Shown: piece by piece, positions 43,713 to 52,322 of the stretch
Numbering within the stretch: the first letter of the stretch is position 1
Layout of the letters: every line of letters starts with the position of its first letter
NCBI RefSeq assembly: GCF_017569225.1
Contig: NZ_CP071868.1
Location: 3,286,001 to 3,350,000, forward strand
Reading direction: 5' to 3'
Length of the DNA stretch: 64,000 nucleotides
Origin: Pengzhenrongella sicca
GTDB lineage: Bacteria; Actinomycetota; Actinomycetes; Actinomycetales; Cellulomonadaceae
The notes under the pieces: model-generated
Seen by the model: the letters and a program-made list of their open reading frames with translations, nothing else
What the model was told of the DNA's origin: nothing
Databases searched by the model: none
Translations under genes and position numbers: made by a program

Positions 43713-45268
43713 CGGGACGCCTCCAGGGAGATCGCAGGACTGCGGGCGAGCTCGGGCGCGCGGCCGAGCAGCGGGCCGCCCCAGCGGCTCTCGAGCAACG
43801 CCTCGAGCGCGGCGCCGACCCGGTAGAGCCGGTCGTCGGCCTTCGCCGGGGCGAGGATCTGGAGGCCGACGGGCAGACCGTCGTCGGACAGGCCGTTGGG
43901 GACCGACATGCCGGGCACCCCGGCGAGGTTCGCCGGGATCGTCGCGACGTCGTTGAGGTACATCGCGAGCGGGTCGTCGAGCTTCTCGCCGAGCTTGAAC
44001 GCGGTGGTGGGCGCCGTCGGTGACACGAGCACGTCGGCCTTCTCGAAAGCGGCCGCGAAGTCGCGCTGGATGAGGGTGCGAACCTTCTGCGCGCTGCCGT
44101 AGTACGCGTCGTAGTACCCAGCGGACAGCGCGTAGGTGCCCAGGATGATCCGGCGCTTGACCTCGTCGCCGAAGCCCGCGCCGCGGGTCGCGGACATCAC
44201 GCGCTCAGCGGTGACGGCGAGACCGTCGCTGCCGTCGGGCGTGACGCGCAGGCCGAATCGCATGCCGTCGAACTTGGCCAGGTTGCTCGAGGCCTCCGCC
44301 GGCAGGATCAGGTAGTACGCGCCGAGGGCGTACTCGAAGTGCGGGCAGGAGACCTCGACGATCTCGGCGCCGGCGCCGCGCAGCAGGTCGAGGGATTCCT
44401 CGAAGCGCGCGCGCACGCCGTCGGAGTAGCCCTCGCCGCCCAGTTCGGTGATGACCCCGACGCGGACGCCGGTCAGGTCGCCGCTCGCGCCGCGGCGGGC
44501 CGCGGCCGAGAGCGCCGGGAGGGGCTCGTCGATGGAGGTCGAGTCGCGCGGGTCGTGCCCGCCGATGAGCTCGTGCAGCAGCGCGGCGTCAAGGACGGTG
44601 CGCGTGACGGGGCCGGCCTGGTCCAGGCTCGAGGCCAGCGCGATGAGGCCATAGCGGGACACGCTGCCGTAGGTCGGCTTGACCCCGACCGTGCCGGTGA
44701 CGGCGCCCGGCTGGCGGATCGAGCCGCCGGTGTCGGTGCCGATCGCGAGCGGGGCCTCGTAGGAGGCGACCGCCGCGGCGCTGCCGCCGCCGGACCCGCC
44801 GGGGATGCGGTCGAGGTCCCACGGGTTGTGCGTGTTGCCGTACGCGGAGTGCTCGGTGCTCGAGCCCATCGCGAACTCGTCCATGTTGGTCTTGCCGAGG
44901 ATCGGCAGGCCGGCGGCGCGCAGGCGGGTCGTGATCGTCGCGTCGTAGGGCGGGACCCAGCCCTCGAGGATCTTGGAGCCGGCCGTGGTCGGCATGCCCT
45001 TCGTCACGACGATGTCCTTGACGGCGATCGGCACGCCGGCGAGAACGTGCAGCGGCTCGCCCGCGGCCCGCCGGGCGTCGACGTCGCGGGCCGTGGCGAG
45101 CGCGTCGTCGCCGTTGAGGTACAGGAACGCGTGCACGGCCCCGTCGACGTCGCCGATGCGGTCGAGGTGCGCGCGGGTGACCTCGACGCTCGAGACCTCT
45201 CCGGCGGCGAGCTTGGTCGCGAGCGCAGCGGCGCTCAGGCGGGTGAGATCGGTGGACTCCGCGGTCAT
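43709..45268 (-). CDS. gatA: Asp/Glu-tRNA amidotransferase subunit A
   Basis: 519 aa amidase-signature enzyme. The Ser-cisSer-Lys triad is visible: Lys in [16 protein letters not shown], and the serines in [18 protein letters not shown] and [18 protein letters not shown]. It releases ammonia from glutamine and feeds it to GatB. The start codon overlaps the gatC stop by one base (TGATG), and the stop overlaps gatB. Confidence 0.97.
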   Translation of the reverse strand: MTAESTDLTRLSAAALATKLAAGEVSSVEVTRAHLDRIGDVDGAVHAFLYLNGDDALATARDVDARRAAGEPLHVLAGVPIAVKDIVVTKGMPTTAGSKILEGWVPPYDATITTRLRAAGLPILGKTNMDEFAMGSSTEHSAYGNTHNPWDLDRIPGGSGGGSAAAVASYEAPLAIGTDTGGSIRQPGAVTGTVGVKPTYGSVSRYGLIALASSLDQAGPVTRTVLDAALLHELIGGHDPRDSTSIDEPLPALSAAARRGASGDLTGVRVGVITELGGEGYSDGVRARFEESLDLLRGAGAEIVEVSCPHFEYALGAYYLILPAEASSNLAKFDGMRFGLRVTPDGSDGLAVTAERVMSATRGAGFGDEVKRRIILGTYALSAGYYDAYYGSAQKVRTLIQRDFAAAFEKADVLVSPTAPTTAFKLGEKLDDPLAMYLNDVATIPANLAGVPGMSVPNGLSDDGLPVGLQILAPAKADDRLYRVGAALEALLESRWGGPLLGRAPELARSPAISLEASR

Positions 45269-45564
45269 CAGTCCTCCTCGAGAATCTGGGGGACCAGGAA
45301 CTTGCCCTGGTCGGCGGCGGGGGCGCCCGCGAGGACGTCCGCCTGGGCCAGCGCCGGCTCCGGCACGTCGGCGCGGAAGACGTTGGTCATCGGGAGGGGA
45401 TGGCTGGTGGCGGGTACGTCAGCGGTGGCAACCTCGCTGACCCGTGCGACCGACTGGACGATCACGTCGAGCTCACCCGCGAGGCGGTCGAGCTCAGCGG
45501 GCGTCAGGTCGATCCGGGCCAGCCCGGCCACACGCGCGACCTCGTCGCGGGAGATGGTGGACAT
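45268..45564 (-). CDS. gatC: Asp/Glu-tRNA amidotransferase subunit C
   Basis: 98 aa, normal for Gat[21 protein letters not shown] and [20 protein letters not shown] form the helical part; the C-terminal stretch ([20 protein letters not shown], then [14 protein letters not shown]) wraps around GatA. It stabilises the GatAB complex. ATG at 45564 is 7 nt downstream of TAGACT (45572-45577), so the gatCAB operon likely begins with a leaderless mRNA. Confidence 0.95.
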   Translation of the reverse strand: MSTISRDEVARVAGLARIDLTPAELDRLAGELDVIVQSVARVSEVATADVPATSHPLPMTNVFRADVPEPALAQADVLAGAPAADQGKFLVPQILEED

Positions 45565-45654
45565 GGACCCGAGTCTAGTCGGGGGCTAGCCCTACCCTGA
45601 GAACGCATGGTCACCGGATCGACCGGCACCCCCGGCGCGCAGAAGGATCGAGGC

Positions 45655-47082
45655 ATGAACTCCAACCCCACGATCCCCTCGCTCCCGATCCAGGCTGCCG
45701 CCTCCGGGCCAGCGGCACCGGCCCCAGCACCCGGCGCGGCGCCGGGCGCAGCACAAGGCGCGGCGCCGGACGTAGCACCCGGTCGCGCCCGCACCGAGCC
45801 GCCCGCCGCCGCCCGCACCCCGAGCCTGCTGGGCCGGCTCGGCCGCGACTCCGCCTACGTCCTCGCGGCGCTGCCGATCGCGATCGCCTCGTTCGCCGTG
45901 CTCGTCACGGGCCTGTCCCTGGCCGCCGGGCTGCTGATCACCGTGATCGGCATCCCTGTCGCGGTGGCCACGCTCGCCGTCGCCTCAGGCTTCGCATCGC
46001 TCGAGCGGTCACGGCTCGTGCTACGCGGCACGCCACTGACACCGGTTCGCCGCCGGGCCAAGGTCACGGGGCGTTCGTGGCTGCGCCGGATGCTCACCCT
46101 GCTGGCCGACCGGAGCCGGTGGGCGGAGGTGCTGCACGGGATCCTCGTGCTGCCGATCGCCATCGCGACCTGGTCGATCGTCCTCACCTGGTGGGCGGGC
46201 ACGCTCGGCGGCCTCACGTACTGGTTCTGGACCCGGTGGCTGCCCGACTCCGCGCCCGACTCGAACACGACGCTGCCCGAGCTGCTCAACCTGCCCATCT
46301 CGGACTCGCTGTTCAACCTCCTCGTCGGCCTCGCGTTTGCCGCGACGCTCGTCCCGGTCGTGCGTGGCTGCGCGAACCTGCAGGCGGCGTGGGCCGACCT
46401 GCTGCTGTCGGGGTCCTCCCGGCGCGCGCTCGAGGAGCGCGTCGAGGACCTCACCGAACGCCGCGTCGCAGCGGCATCGGCCGAGGCGCAGGCCCTGCGG
46501 CAGTTCGAGCGAGACCTGCACGACGGGCCGCAGCAGCGGCTCGTCCGGCTCGGCATGGACCTGTCCGTCGCGGAGCGCCGGCTGGACGACGACCCGGCGG
46601 CCGCGCGGGAGCTCCTCGGGCTGGCGCGCATGCAGGCGAGCGAGGCGCTCGCCGAGCTGCGCGCCCTCTCCCGCGGAATCGCGCCGCCGATCCTGTCGGA
46701 CCGCGGGCTCGAGGCCGCGCTCGCCGCGGTCACGGCACGCACGCCCTTCGCGACAAGGCTCGACGTCGATCTCGGCGCCGGTCCGCGCCCGCCCGCGGCC
46801 GTGGAGAACGCCGCGTACTACGTGGTCTCGGAGGCGCTCACGAACACCACGAAGCACGCCGGGGCGTCGTCGGCGGCGGTGAGCCTGCGACGCGTGCGGG
46901 GAGCCGACAGCGCGGAGGTGCTGCGCGTCGTGATCGACGACGACGGCACCGGGGGCGCCGACATCGCCAAGGGTCACGGGCTCGCGGGCCTGTCGGACCG
47001 CGTCGCCGGGCTCGACGGCACGCTCTCGATCGACAGCCCGCTCGGCGGGCCGACCCGGCTCGTCGCCGAGCTGCCGTGCTGA
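45655..47082 (+). CDS. Sensor histidine kinase (HisKA_3) with membrane sensor domain
   Basis: 475 aa. A Pro/Ala-rich N-terminal tail is followed by four membrane helices in a Sensor-type domain (about 55-255). The dimerisation and phosphoacceptor segment is ALRQFERDLHDGPQQRLVRL with the conserved His, and the ATPase has VVSEALTNTTKHAGASSAAV (N box) and GHGLAGLSDRVAGLDG (G box). It pairs with the adjacent LuxR-type regulator. I chose ATG at 45655 with AAGGA 7 nt upstream. ATG at 45607, 8 nt after TACCCT (45593-45598), is an alternative that adds 16 residues. Confidence 0.9.
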   Translation: MNSNPTIPSLPIQAAASGPAAPAPAPGAAPGAAQGAAPDVAPGRARTEPPAAARTPSLLGRLGRDSAYVLAALPIAIASFAVLVTGLSLAAGLLITVIGIPVAVATLAVASGFASLERSRLVLRGTPLTPVRRRAKVTGRSWLRRMLTLLADRSRWAEVLHGILVLPIAIATWSIVLTWWAGTLGGLTYWFWTRWLPDSAPDSNTTLPELLNLPISDSLFNLLVGLAFAATLVPVVRGCANLQAAWADLLLSGSSRRALEERVEDLTERRVAAASAEAQALRQFERDLHDGPQQRLVRLGMDLSVAERRLDDDPAAARELLGLARMQASEALAELRALSRGIAPPILSDRGLEAALAAVTARTPFATRLDVDLGAGPRPPAAVENAAYYVVSEALTNTTKHAGASSAAVSLRRVRGADSAEVLRVVIDDDGTGGADIAKGHGLAGLSDRVAGLDGTLSIDSPLGGPTRLVAELPC

Positions 47083-47741
47083 GCCGGTCGTTGCGCATCG
47101 TGCTCGCGGAGGACTCCGTCCTGCTGCGCGAGGGCCTGGTCCGCCTCCTCGAGGAGGCGGGCCACGCCGTCGTCGCAGCGGTCGACAACGCCGACGAACT
47201 CGTCCCTGCGGTGCTCGCGCACCGCCCCGACGTCGCCGTCGTGGATGTGCGGATGCCCCCCACGTTCACGGACGACGGCCTCCGCGCCGCGGTCGAGGCG
47301 CGGCGGGCGCAGCCGGGGCTCGGCGTGCTCGTGCTGTCGCAGTACGTGGAGGAGTCGTACGCGCGCGACCTGCTCGCCGACGGCCTCGGCGGGGTGGGCT
47401 ACCTCCTCAAGGACCGAGTGCAGGACCTCGATTCGCTCGAGGACGCGTTGTCCCGGGTCGCGGGCGGGGGCTCGGCGATCGACCCCGAGGTGGTTGCGCA
47501 GCTGCTCGTGCGTCGGCGCGTCGCGGACCCGCTCGGCGGCTTGACCCCACGCGAGCGAGAGGTGCTCGGGCTCATGGCCGAGGGCAGGTCCAACGCGGCG
47601 ATCGCCCAGCACCTCGTGGTCAGCGACGGCGCGGTCGAGAAACACATCCGGAACGTGTTCACGAAGCTTGGCCTGCCGCCGTCGGAGGAGGACCACCGCC
47701 GGGTCCTCGCGGTGCTGGCCTGGCTGCGCGGGGCCAGCTGA
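47076..47741 (+). CDS. NarL/LuxR-family response regulator
   Basis: 221 aa. The receiver domain starts RIVLAEDSVLLREGLVRLLE with the acidic pair; the phospho-acceptor Asp lies in DVAVVDVRMPPTF and the conserved Lys in GYLLKDRVQDL. A LuxR HTH follows: LTPREREVLGLMAEGRSNAA, then VVSDGAVEKHIRNVFTKLGL. GTG at 47076 overlaps the kinase gene by 7 nt. The signal and targets are not indicated by the neighbours. Confidence 0.94.
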   Translation: MLSRSLRIVLAEDSVLLREGLVRLLEEAGHAVVAAVDNADELVPAVLAHRPDVAVVDVRMPPTFTDDGLRAAVEARRAQPGLGVLVLSQYVEESYARDLLADGLGGVGYLLKDRVQDLDSLEDALSRVAGGGSAIDPEVVAQLLVRRRVADPLGGLTPREREVLGLMAEGRSNAAIAQHLVVSDGAVEKHIRNVFTKLGLPPSEEDHRRVLAVLAWLRGAS

Positions 47742-47761
47742 GGGAGACCCGTTCGTGGTTC

Positions 47762-48175
47762 TCAGCCGTGCAGGCCGGATCCGATGAGTGCGAGCAGGGC
47801 CTGCCCGTAGGCCTCGTCCGCCGAGTCCGCCTCGAAGGTCAGCTCGCCCCCGGAGAGCGAGCTGGTCGTGACGCGGTAGAACGCCTGCGCCGCCGCGAGC
47901 GACCGGAACGTGCCGCCGAGCATCGTGCGCAGCTGGTCCTCGCGCGGCAGCCAGAGCGCGTCGTCCTGTGCCACCGAGTCCAGGGCCCACTCCGTCGTGC
48001 CGTTGAAGCCGAGGACGGTGCCGGTCGGGAACTCGTGCGCCTCGATCATCATGTCGCTGATCGTGAAGATCTCGCCGGTGAGCTCGGGCGCGAGGATCGT
48101 GAACTGGTCGCCCGAGCGCGGCTGCCAGCGGACGCCGGCGGCGTGCAGCCGCAGGGCGAGGTCGATGGAGATCAC
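47762..48175 (-). CDS. Conserved protein of unknown function (family sometimes labelled pilus assembly protein CpaE)
   Basis: 137 aa, no membrane segment. MISIDLALRLHAAGVRWQPR and GFNGTTEWALDSVAQDDALW, LPREDQLRTMLG are conserved in a short actinobacterial family that some databases name CpaE, though it lacks the P-loop and receiver of true CpaE. I would treat it as a hypothetical. The second half (YRVTTSSLSGGELTFEADSA) is an Asp/Glu-rich beta region. It is convergent with the response regulator, with 20 bp between stops. Confidence 0.8.
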   Translation of the reverse strand: MISIDLALRLHAAGVRWQPRSGDQFTILAPELTGEIFTISDMMIEAHEFPTGTVLGFNGTTEWALDSVAQDDALWLPREDQLRTMLGGTFRSLAAAQAFYRVTTSSLSGGELTFEADSADEAYGQALLALIGSGLHG

Positions 48176-48270
48176 CGCGCCAGTATCTGACGGGTCGGCC
48201 GGGAGCGCGCGGGGTGCCCGGGGTGTGGATAGGCGGGGTGCGTGTGGGTGGTGTGTCCTAGTCTGTACAC

Positions 48271-49842
48271 ATGTTCGAACCGAGCGATGACGAGGTAGCG
48301 GGGGCCCCGGCGGGGGCCGGGTCGGCGGTCGCGGGCGCCACCGGTGCTGGCGTGCTGCCGGTGTCGGTGGATGTGGCGTTCGGGCTGTTGCTCGGGCGGG
48401 TGTTCGCGGAGGCGGGGGCGGCGTTGGCGCAGGCCGCGGCGGCGGGGTCGTGCATTGCGGGGCCGATCGATCAGGTCGCGTTGGCTACGGCGTTGATGGG
48501 GCAGGCGCCCGGCTCGTCGCTGGTGGACCTGCTCGAGGGCCTGTCCCCGGGGGACGTGCATGATGCGGTGTTGATCGAGGCGATCGCCGCCTGGGAGCGC
48601 GTGACGTCGTTGGCTGCGGCGCGGCAGGGCGAGATGATCGCCGAGTTGGCCCGTCGGCGGGATGCGCAGCGTCTGGGTGAGTTCGTGGGTGATGAGGTCG
48701 CGTCGGTGCTGGTGATGTCCCGGTCGGTGGCGGAGGCAAAGGTCAGCCTCGGGACCTCACTGCAGGCGTGGCCCGCGGTGCGCGAGGCGTTGGCGGTTGG
48801 GGTGATCGATCACCGCAAGGCGACCGCCTTGGTCGACGGGGTCGGGCACCTCGACGGCGACGCGGCCGCGGCCGTGCTGGACGCGGTGCTGCCGGTCGCG
48901 GCGGGTTTGACGGTGCCGGCGTTGAAGGCGCGCCTGCGCAAGGTCGAGCTGACCGTGAACCCGGCCGCCGTCGCCGAACGCCACGCCCGCGACGCCGCCG
49001 ACAGGAATGTGCGGGTCAGCCCGGCGCCGGGGGTGATGGCGTGGTTGACCGCGTACCTGCCCGCCAAGGACGCGATGACGATCTACACCGCGATCGACGC
49101 CATCGCCGCCTCCGCCGACCCCGCCGACCCACGCGGTGTGGCGGCGCGGCGCGCGGACGCCCTGACCGACCTCTGCGCCGACATCCTCGACAACGGCATC
49201 GCCCCCACCACCGCACTACCAGGCACAGCGGGACCGGGTCCCGGGACAGCGGGTCAGGCCGGCGGGACTCCGAGGGCTGGCGGGGTCTTGAAGACCGAGC
49301 ACGGGCGTCGACCGCACCTGCAGGTGACCGCCGCCGCGACCACGTTGCTGGGGTTGGATGAGGTGCCCGGGGAGCTGGCCGGGTACGGGCCGATCCCCGC
49401 AGACCTGGTGCGGGCGATCGCGGCGGACGCGACGTGGCGGCGGATCTTCACCGACCCCGCCACCGGGTGCGTGACCGGGATCGGGCCGCGCGGGTACCGG
49501 CCCGGCGCCGACCTGACCGGCACCGTCCTGGCCCGGGACAAGACCTGCACGTTCGTGGGGTGCCGGATGCCGGCGTGGCGATGCGACCTGGACCACCGCG
49601 ACCCCTACGACCACGACCACCCCGACCTCGGCGGGCAGACCTGCGCGGAGAACGTCCACTCGTTGTGTCGTCACCATCACCGGGCCAAGACCTACGGCGG
49701 CTGGCACCCCGACCTCGACACCTCCACCGGCGACACGTGGTGGACCTCACCAACCAAACACCGCTACAAGCGACCCTCGACCGACGCCAACCCCGACCGG
49801 CCCTGGCTCCACACGCCCCAGCCCGACGACCCACCCTTCTGA
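48271..49842 (+). CDS. DUF222/HNH endonuclease-motif protein (13E12-repeat type)
   Basis: 523 aa. Residues about 90-320 are DUF222 (WERVTSLAAARQGEMIAELA, then VARRADALTDL). A C-terminal HNH motif follows: CTFVGCRMPAWRCDLDHRDP, then NVHSLCRHHHRAKTYGGW, with zinc-binding Cys and catalytic His residues. These proteins occur in many copies in actinobacteria and resemble the mycobacterial 13E12 repeats; activity is unproven and they may be selfish elements. ATG at 48271 lies 6 nt after TAGTCT (48259-48264), hence leaderless. The stop codon starts a 17-bp degenerate tandem repeat. Confidence 0.9.
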   Translation: MFEPSDDEVAGAPAGAGSAVAGATGAGVLPVSVDVAFGLLLGRVFAEAGAALAQAAAAGSCIAGPIDQVALATALMGQAPGSSLVDLLEGLSPGDVHDAVLIEAIAAWERVTSLAAARQGEMIAELARRRDAQRLGEFVGDEVASVLVMSRSVAEAKVSLGTSLQAWPAVREALAVGVIDHRKATALVDGVGHLDGDAAAAVLDAVLPVAAGLTVPALKARLRKVELTVNPAAVAERHARDAADRNVRVSPAPGVMAWLTAYLPAKDAMTIYTAIDAIAASADPADPRGVAARRADALTDLCADILDNGIAPTTALPGTAGPGPGTAGQAGGTPRAGGVLKTEHGRRPHLQVTAAATTLLGLDEVPGELAGYGPIPADLVRAIAADATWRRIFTDPATGCVTGIGPRGYRPGADLTGTVLARDKTCTFVGCRMPAWRCDLDHRDPYDHDHPDLGGQTCAENVHSLCRHHHRAKTYGGWHPDLDTSTGDTWWTSPTKHRYKRPSTDANPDRPWLHTPQPDDPPF

Positions 49843-49910
49843 ACCGCGAGCAGCGAGCCGCGAGGCCTTCTGAGTCGCGAACCCTTCTGCGCCGCGAGGC
49901 CTTCTGAGCG
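49835..49910. repeat. About five 17-bp units beginning at the HNH gene stop codon
   Basis: Copies of CCTTCTGAACCGCGAGC-type sequence begin at 49835, 49866, 49883 and 49900, with a shortened copy (14 bp) between the first and second. The first copy contains the real TGA (49840-49842). Conserved core: CCTTCTG, three variable bases, CGCGA. Confidence 0.8.
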
Positions 49911-49928
49911 GACAAGGCTGACGGGGTC

Positions 49929-49990
49929 GTCAGCGGGAGCGGCCGGCGCCGTCAGCGGAGCGACCGTCGCCCTCAGCGGGAGCTGAAGGC
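49929..49990. repeat. Three 21-22-bp units ending at the isomerase stop codon
   Basis: Units with the core TCAGCGG(G)AGC start at 49930, 49952 and 49973. The last contains the stop codon (TCA, minus strand 49973-49975) of the isomerase gene. Together with the preceding array, both convergent genes here end in stop-codon repeats. Confidence 0.7.
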
Positions 49991-50977
49991 GGCGTCGAAG
50001 GCGGCCGTGGGCGGGTCGAACGCGAGCCGCTTCACGAAGGCCAACGCCTCGGGCGCACCGACGAGCCGGTCCATCCCGGCGTCCTCCCACTCGACCGAGA
50101 TCGGGCCGTCGTACCCGATGGTGTTCAGCATCCGGAAGCTGTCCTCCCAGGGGACGTCGCCGTGCCCGGTCGAGACGAAGTCCCAGCCGCGGCGCGGGTC
50201 GGCCCACGCGAGGTGCGAACCGAGCCGTCCGTTGCGCCCGTTGCCGACCCGGCGCTTCGCGTCCTTGCAGTCCACGTGGTAGATCCGGTCCCTGAAGTCC
50301 CACATGAACCCGACGGGGTCGAGGTCCTGCCAGACGAAGTGGCTCGGATCCCAGTTGAGCCCGAACGCCGGACGGTGCTCGATCGCCTCGAGCGTCCGCA
50401 CGGTAGTCCAGTAGTCGTACGCGATCTCGCTCGGGTGCACCTCGTGCGCGAACCGCACCCCCACCTCGTCGAACACATCGAGGATCGGGTTCCACCGGTC
50501 CGCGAAGTCCTGGTAACCCGCGTCGACGAGCTCCTGCGAGACGGGCGGGAACATCGCGACGTACTTCCAGATCGAGGAGCCCGTGAAGCCGACGACGGTC
50601 TGGACTCCGAGCCGCGCCGCGGTCCGGGCCGTGGCCTTCATCTCCTCCGCGGCGCGCTCCCGGACGCCCTCGGGCTCGCCGTCGCCCCAGACCCGATCCG
50701 AGAGGATCCCCCGGTGGCGCTGATCGATCGGGTCGTCGCACACCGCCTGACCCAGGAGGTGGTTGGAGATCGCGTAGACCGAGAGGTCGTACTTCTCCAG
50801 CAGGTCCAGCTTCGAGCGGATGTACGCGTCGTCCTCGGCGCCGCGCCACGGATCCAGGTGGTCACCCCAGCAGGCGACCTCCAGGCCGTCGTAGCCCCAC
50901 TGCGAGGCGAGCCGCGCGACCTCCTCGAACGGCAGGTCGGCCCACTGCCCGGTGAACAACGTGATCGGTCGTGCCAT
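49973..50977 (-). CDS. Sugar phosphate isomerase/epimerase-type TIM-barrel protein
   Basis: 334 aa, AP endonuclease 2/xylose isomerase-like barrel. Metal-binding residues are likely in [45 protein letters not shown] and [12 protein letters not shown]. Such proteins (IolE, IolI, keto-sugar epimerases and hydratases) act with Gfo/Idh/MocA oxidoreductases in inositol or keto-sugar degradation. It is the last gene of the transporter operon, 109 bp after the oxidoreductase. ATG at 50977 is preceded by AAGGAGCAG. No xylose isomerase signature, so the substrate is open. Confidence 0.9.
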   Translation of the reverse strand: MARPITLFTGQWADLPFEEVARLASQWGYDGLEVACWGDHLDPWRGAEDDAYIRSKLDLLEKYDLSVYAISNHLLGQAVCDDPIDQRHRGILSDRVWGDGEPEGVRERAAEEMKATARTAARLGVQTVVGFTGSSIWKYVAMFPPVSQELVDAGYQDFADRWNPILDVFDEVGVRFAHEVHPSEIAYDYWTTVRTLEAIEHRPAFGLNWDPSHFVWQDLDPVGFMWDFRDRIYHVDCKDAKRRVGNGRNGRLGSHLAWADPRRGWDFVSTGHGDVPWEDSFRMLNTIGYDGPISVEWEDAGMDRLVGAPEALAFVKRLAFDPPTAAFDAAFSSR

Positions 50978-51037
50978 GGTCTGCTCCTTACCTTGACGCT
51001 GGACTGTGAACCGGACGGCCGCGCTATGTCCGGCCGT

Positions 51038-51101
51038 GCGACGGACCGGCCGTGCGACGAACCGGCCGCGCTACGAACCGACCGCGCTACGAACCGGCCG
51101 C
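51038..51101. repeat. Four 16-bp tandem units over the oxidoreductase stop codon
   Basis: Units at 51038, 51054, 51070 and 51086 (consensus GCKACGAACCGGCCGC) are 75-94 percent identical. The last unit contains the stop codon (CTA, read TAG, 51087-51089). One or two more decayed units extend left to about 51005. Confidence 0.88.
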
Positions 51102-52280
51102 GGTCGGCAGGGCCACCCACGCCCCGCCCGCGGTGGAGCTGCGCTCGACGGCGTCGAGCACCCGCTGGATCTGCAGGCCGTCCGCGAAGCTCGGCTCCGG
51201 CTGCCGTCCGGCGGCGATGGCGCCGACGAGGTCGACGGCCTGATGCGTGAACGCGTGCTCGTACCCCAACCCGTGCCCGGCCGGCCACCAGGCGCTCAGG
51301 TACGGGTGGTCGGGCTCGGTGACGACGATGCGCCGGAAGCCCGCCTCGACGGGGGCGAGGGTCGCATCGAAGTAGTTGAGGACGTTCATGTCCTCGAAGT
51401 CGAAGGCAAGGGAGCCGGTCGTCCCGTTGAGCTCGAGCCGGATCGCGTTCTTGCGACCCCACGCGAACCGGGTGGCCTCGAACGTCGCGATCCCCCCGCC
51501 CGAGAGCCGGGCCAGGAAGATCGCGGCGTCGTCGACGGTCACCGGGCCGCGCCCCGTTCCGCCGCGCCCGTGCAGGCCCGCGAACGAGTCCGCGACCGGG
51601 CGCTCGCTCACGAACGTGGTGAGCACCCCGCCGACGCTCGTTAGCACCTCCCCCGAGATGAACTGGGCGAGATCGACGATGTGCGCGCCGATGTCCCCGA
51701 GGGCGCCGGACCCCGCCCGCTGCTTGTCGAGGCGCCACGACAGCGGGGCCTGCGGATCCGCCAGCCAGTCCTGCAGGTACTGGGCGCGAATCTGGCGGAT
51801 CTGGCCGATCCGCCCGTCCGCGACCATCCGCCGGGCGAGCTCGATCGCCGGCACGCGCCGATAGGTGAACCCGACCATCGCGAGCACCCCGCGGGTCGCG
51901 GCCTGCGCGGCCGCGGCGGCCATCGCCTCGGCCTCCGCCACCGAGTTCGCCAGCGGCTTCTCGCACAGCACGTGCTTGCCGGCCGCGAGCGCCGCGATCG
52001 CGATCTCGGCGTGCGTGTCGCCCGGCGTGCAGATGTCGACGACGTCGACGTCGTCCCGCTCGATCAGGGCCTTCCAGTCCGTCTCGACGTCGGCCCACCC
52101 CAGCCGGCGCGCCGCCGCCCGGGCCGCGCCCTCGCTCCGCCCGCCGAGCACGGTCAGCTCGGGCCGCAGCGGCAGGTCGAAGAACCGTGGGGCGTTGCGC
52201 CACGCCTGCGAGTGCGCGGCACCCATGAACGCGTAGCCGATCATGCCCACCCCGAGCCGCGGCGGATCGTCCTCAGCCAT
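51087..52280 (-). CDS. Gfo/Idh/MocA-family oxidoreductase
   Basis: 397 aa. The Rossmann domain starts LGVGMIGYAFMGAAHSQAWR; DVVDICTPGDTHAEIAIAAL and GKHVLCEKPLANSVAEAEAM hold the conserved E-K-P catalytic lysine; the C-terminal beta-sheet domain includes GDIGAHIVDLAQFISGE with the His-Asp pair. It is expected to oxidise a sugar, cyclitol or glycoside with NAD(P). ATG at 52280 has GGAGG 6 nt upstream, better than the ATG at 52286 that abuts it. It lies between the binding-protein gene and the isomerase gene. Confidence 0.93.
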   Translation of the reverse strand: MAEDDPPRLGVGMIGYAFMGAAHSQAWRNAPRFFDLPLRPELTVLGGRSEGAARAAARRLGWADVETDWKALIERDDVDVVDICTPGDTHAEIAIAALAAGKHVLCEKPLANSVAEAEAMAAAAAQAATRGVLAMVGFTYRRVPAIELARRMVADGRIGQIRQIRAQYLQDWLADPQAPLSWRLDKQRAGSGALGDIGAHIVDLAQFISGEVLTSVGGVLTTFVSERPVADSFAGLHGRGGTGRGPVTVDDAAIFLARLSGGGIATFEATRFAWGRKNAIRLELNGTTGSLAFDFEDMNVLNYFDATLAPVEAGFRRIVVTEPDHPYLSAWWPAGHGLGYEHAFTHQAVDLVGAIAAGRQPEPSFADGLQIQRVLDAVERSSTAGGAWVALPTAAGS

Positions 52281-52322
52281 GGTCATCCTCCGTGTCCCGT
52301 CCCGTCCTGTCCCGTCCGGGCC

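Noticed and set aside
47762-48175. Pilus assembly ATPase CpaE
   Set aside because: The 137-aa protein lacks Walker motifs and receiver domain; the database-style name is not supported by its sequence.
48271-49842. Insertion sequence or homing element carrying the HNH gene
   Set aside because: No terminal inverted repeats or target duplication found; the flanking repeats are the stop-codon type also seen at unrelated genes.
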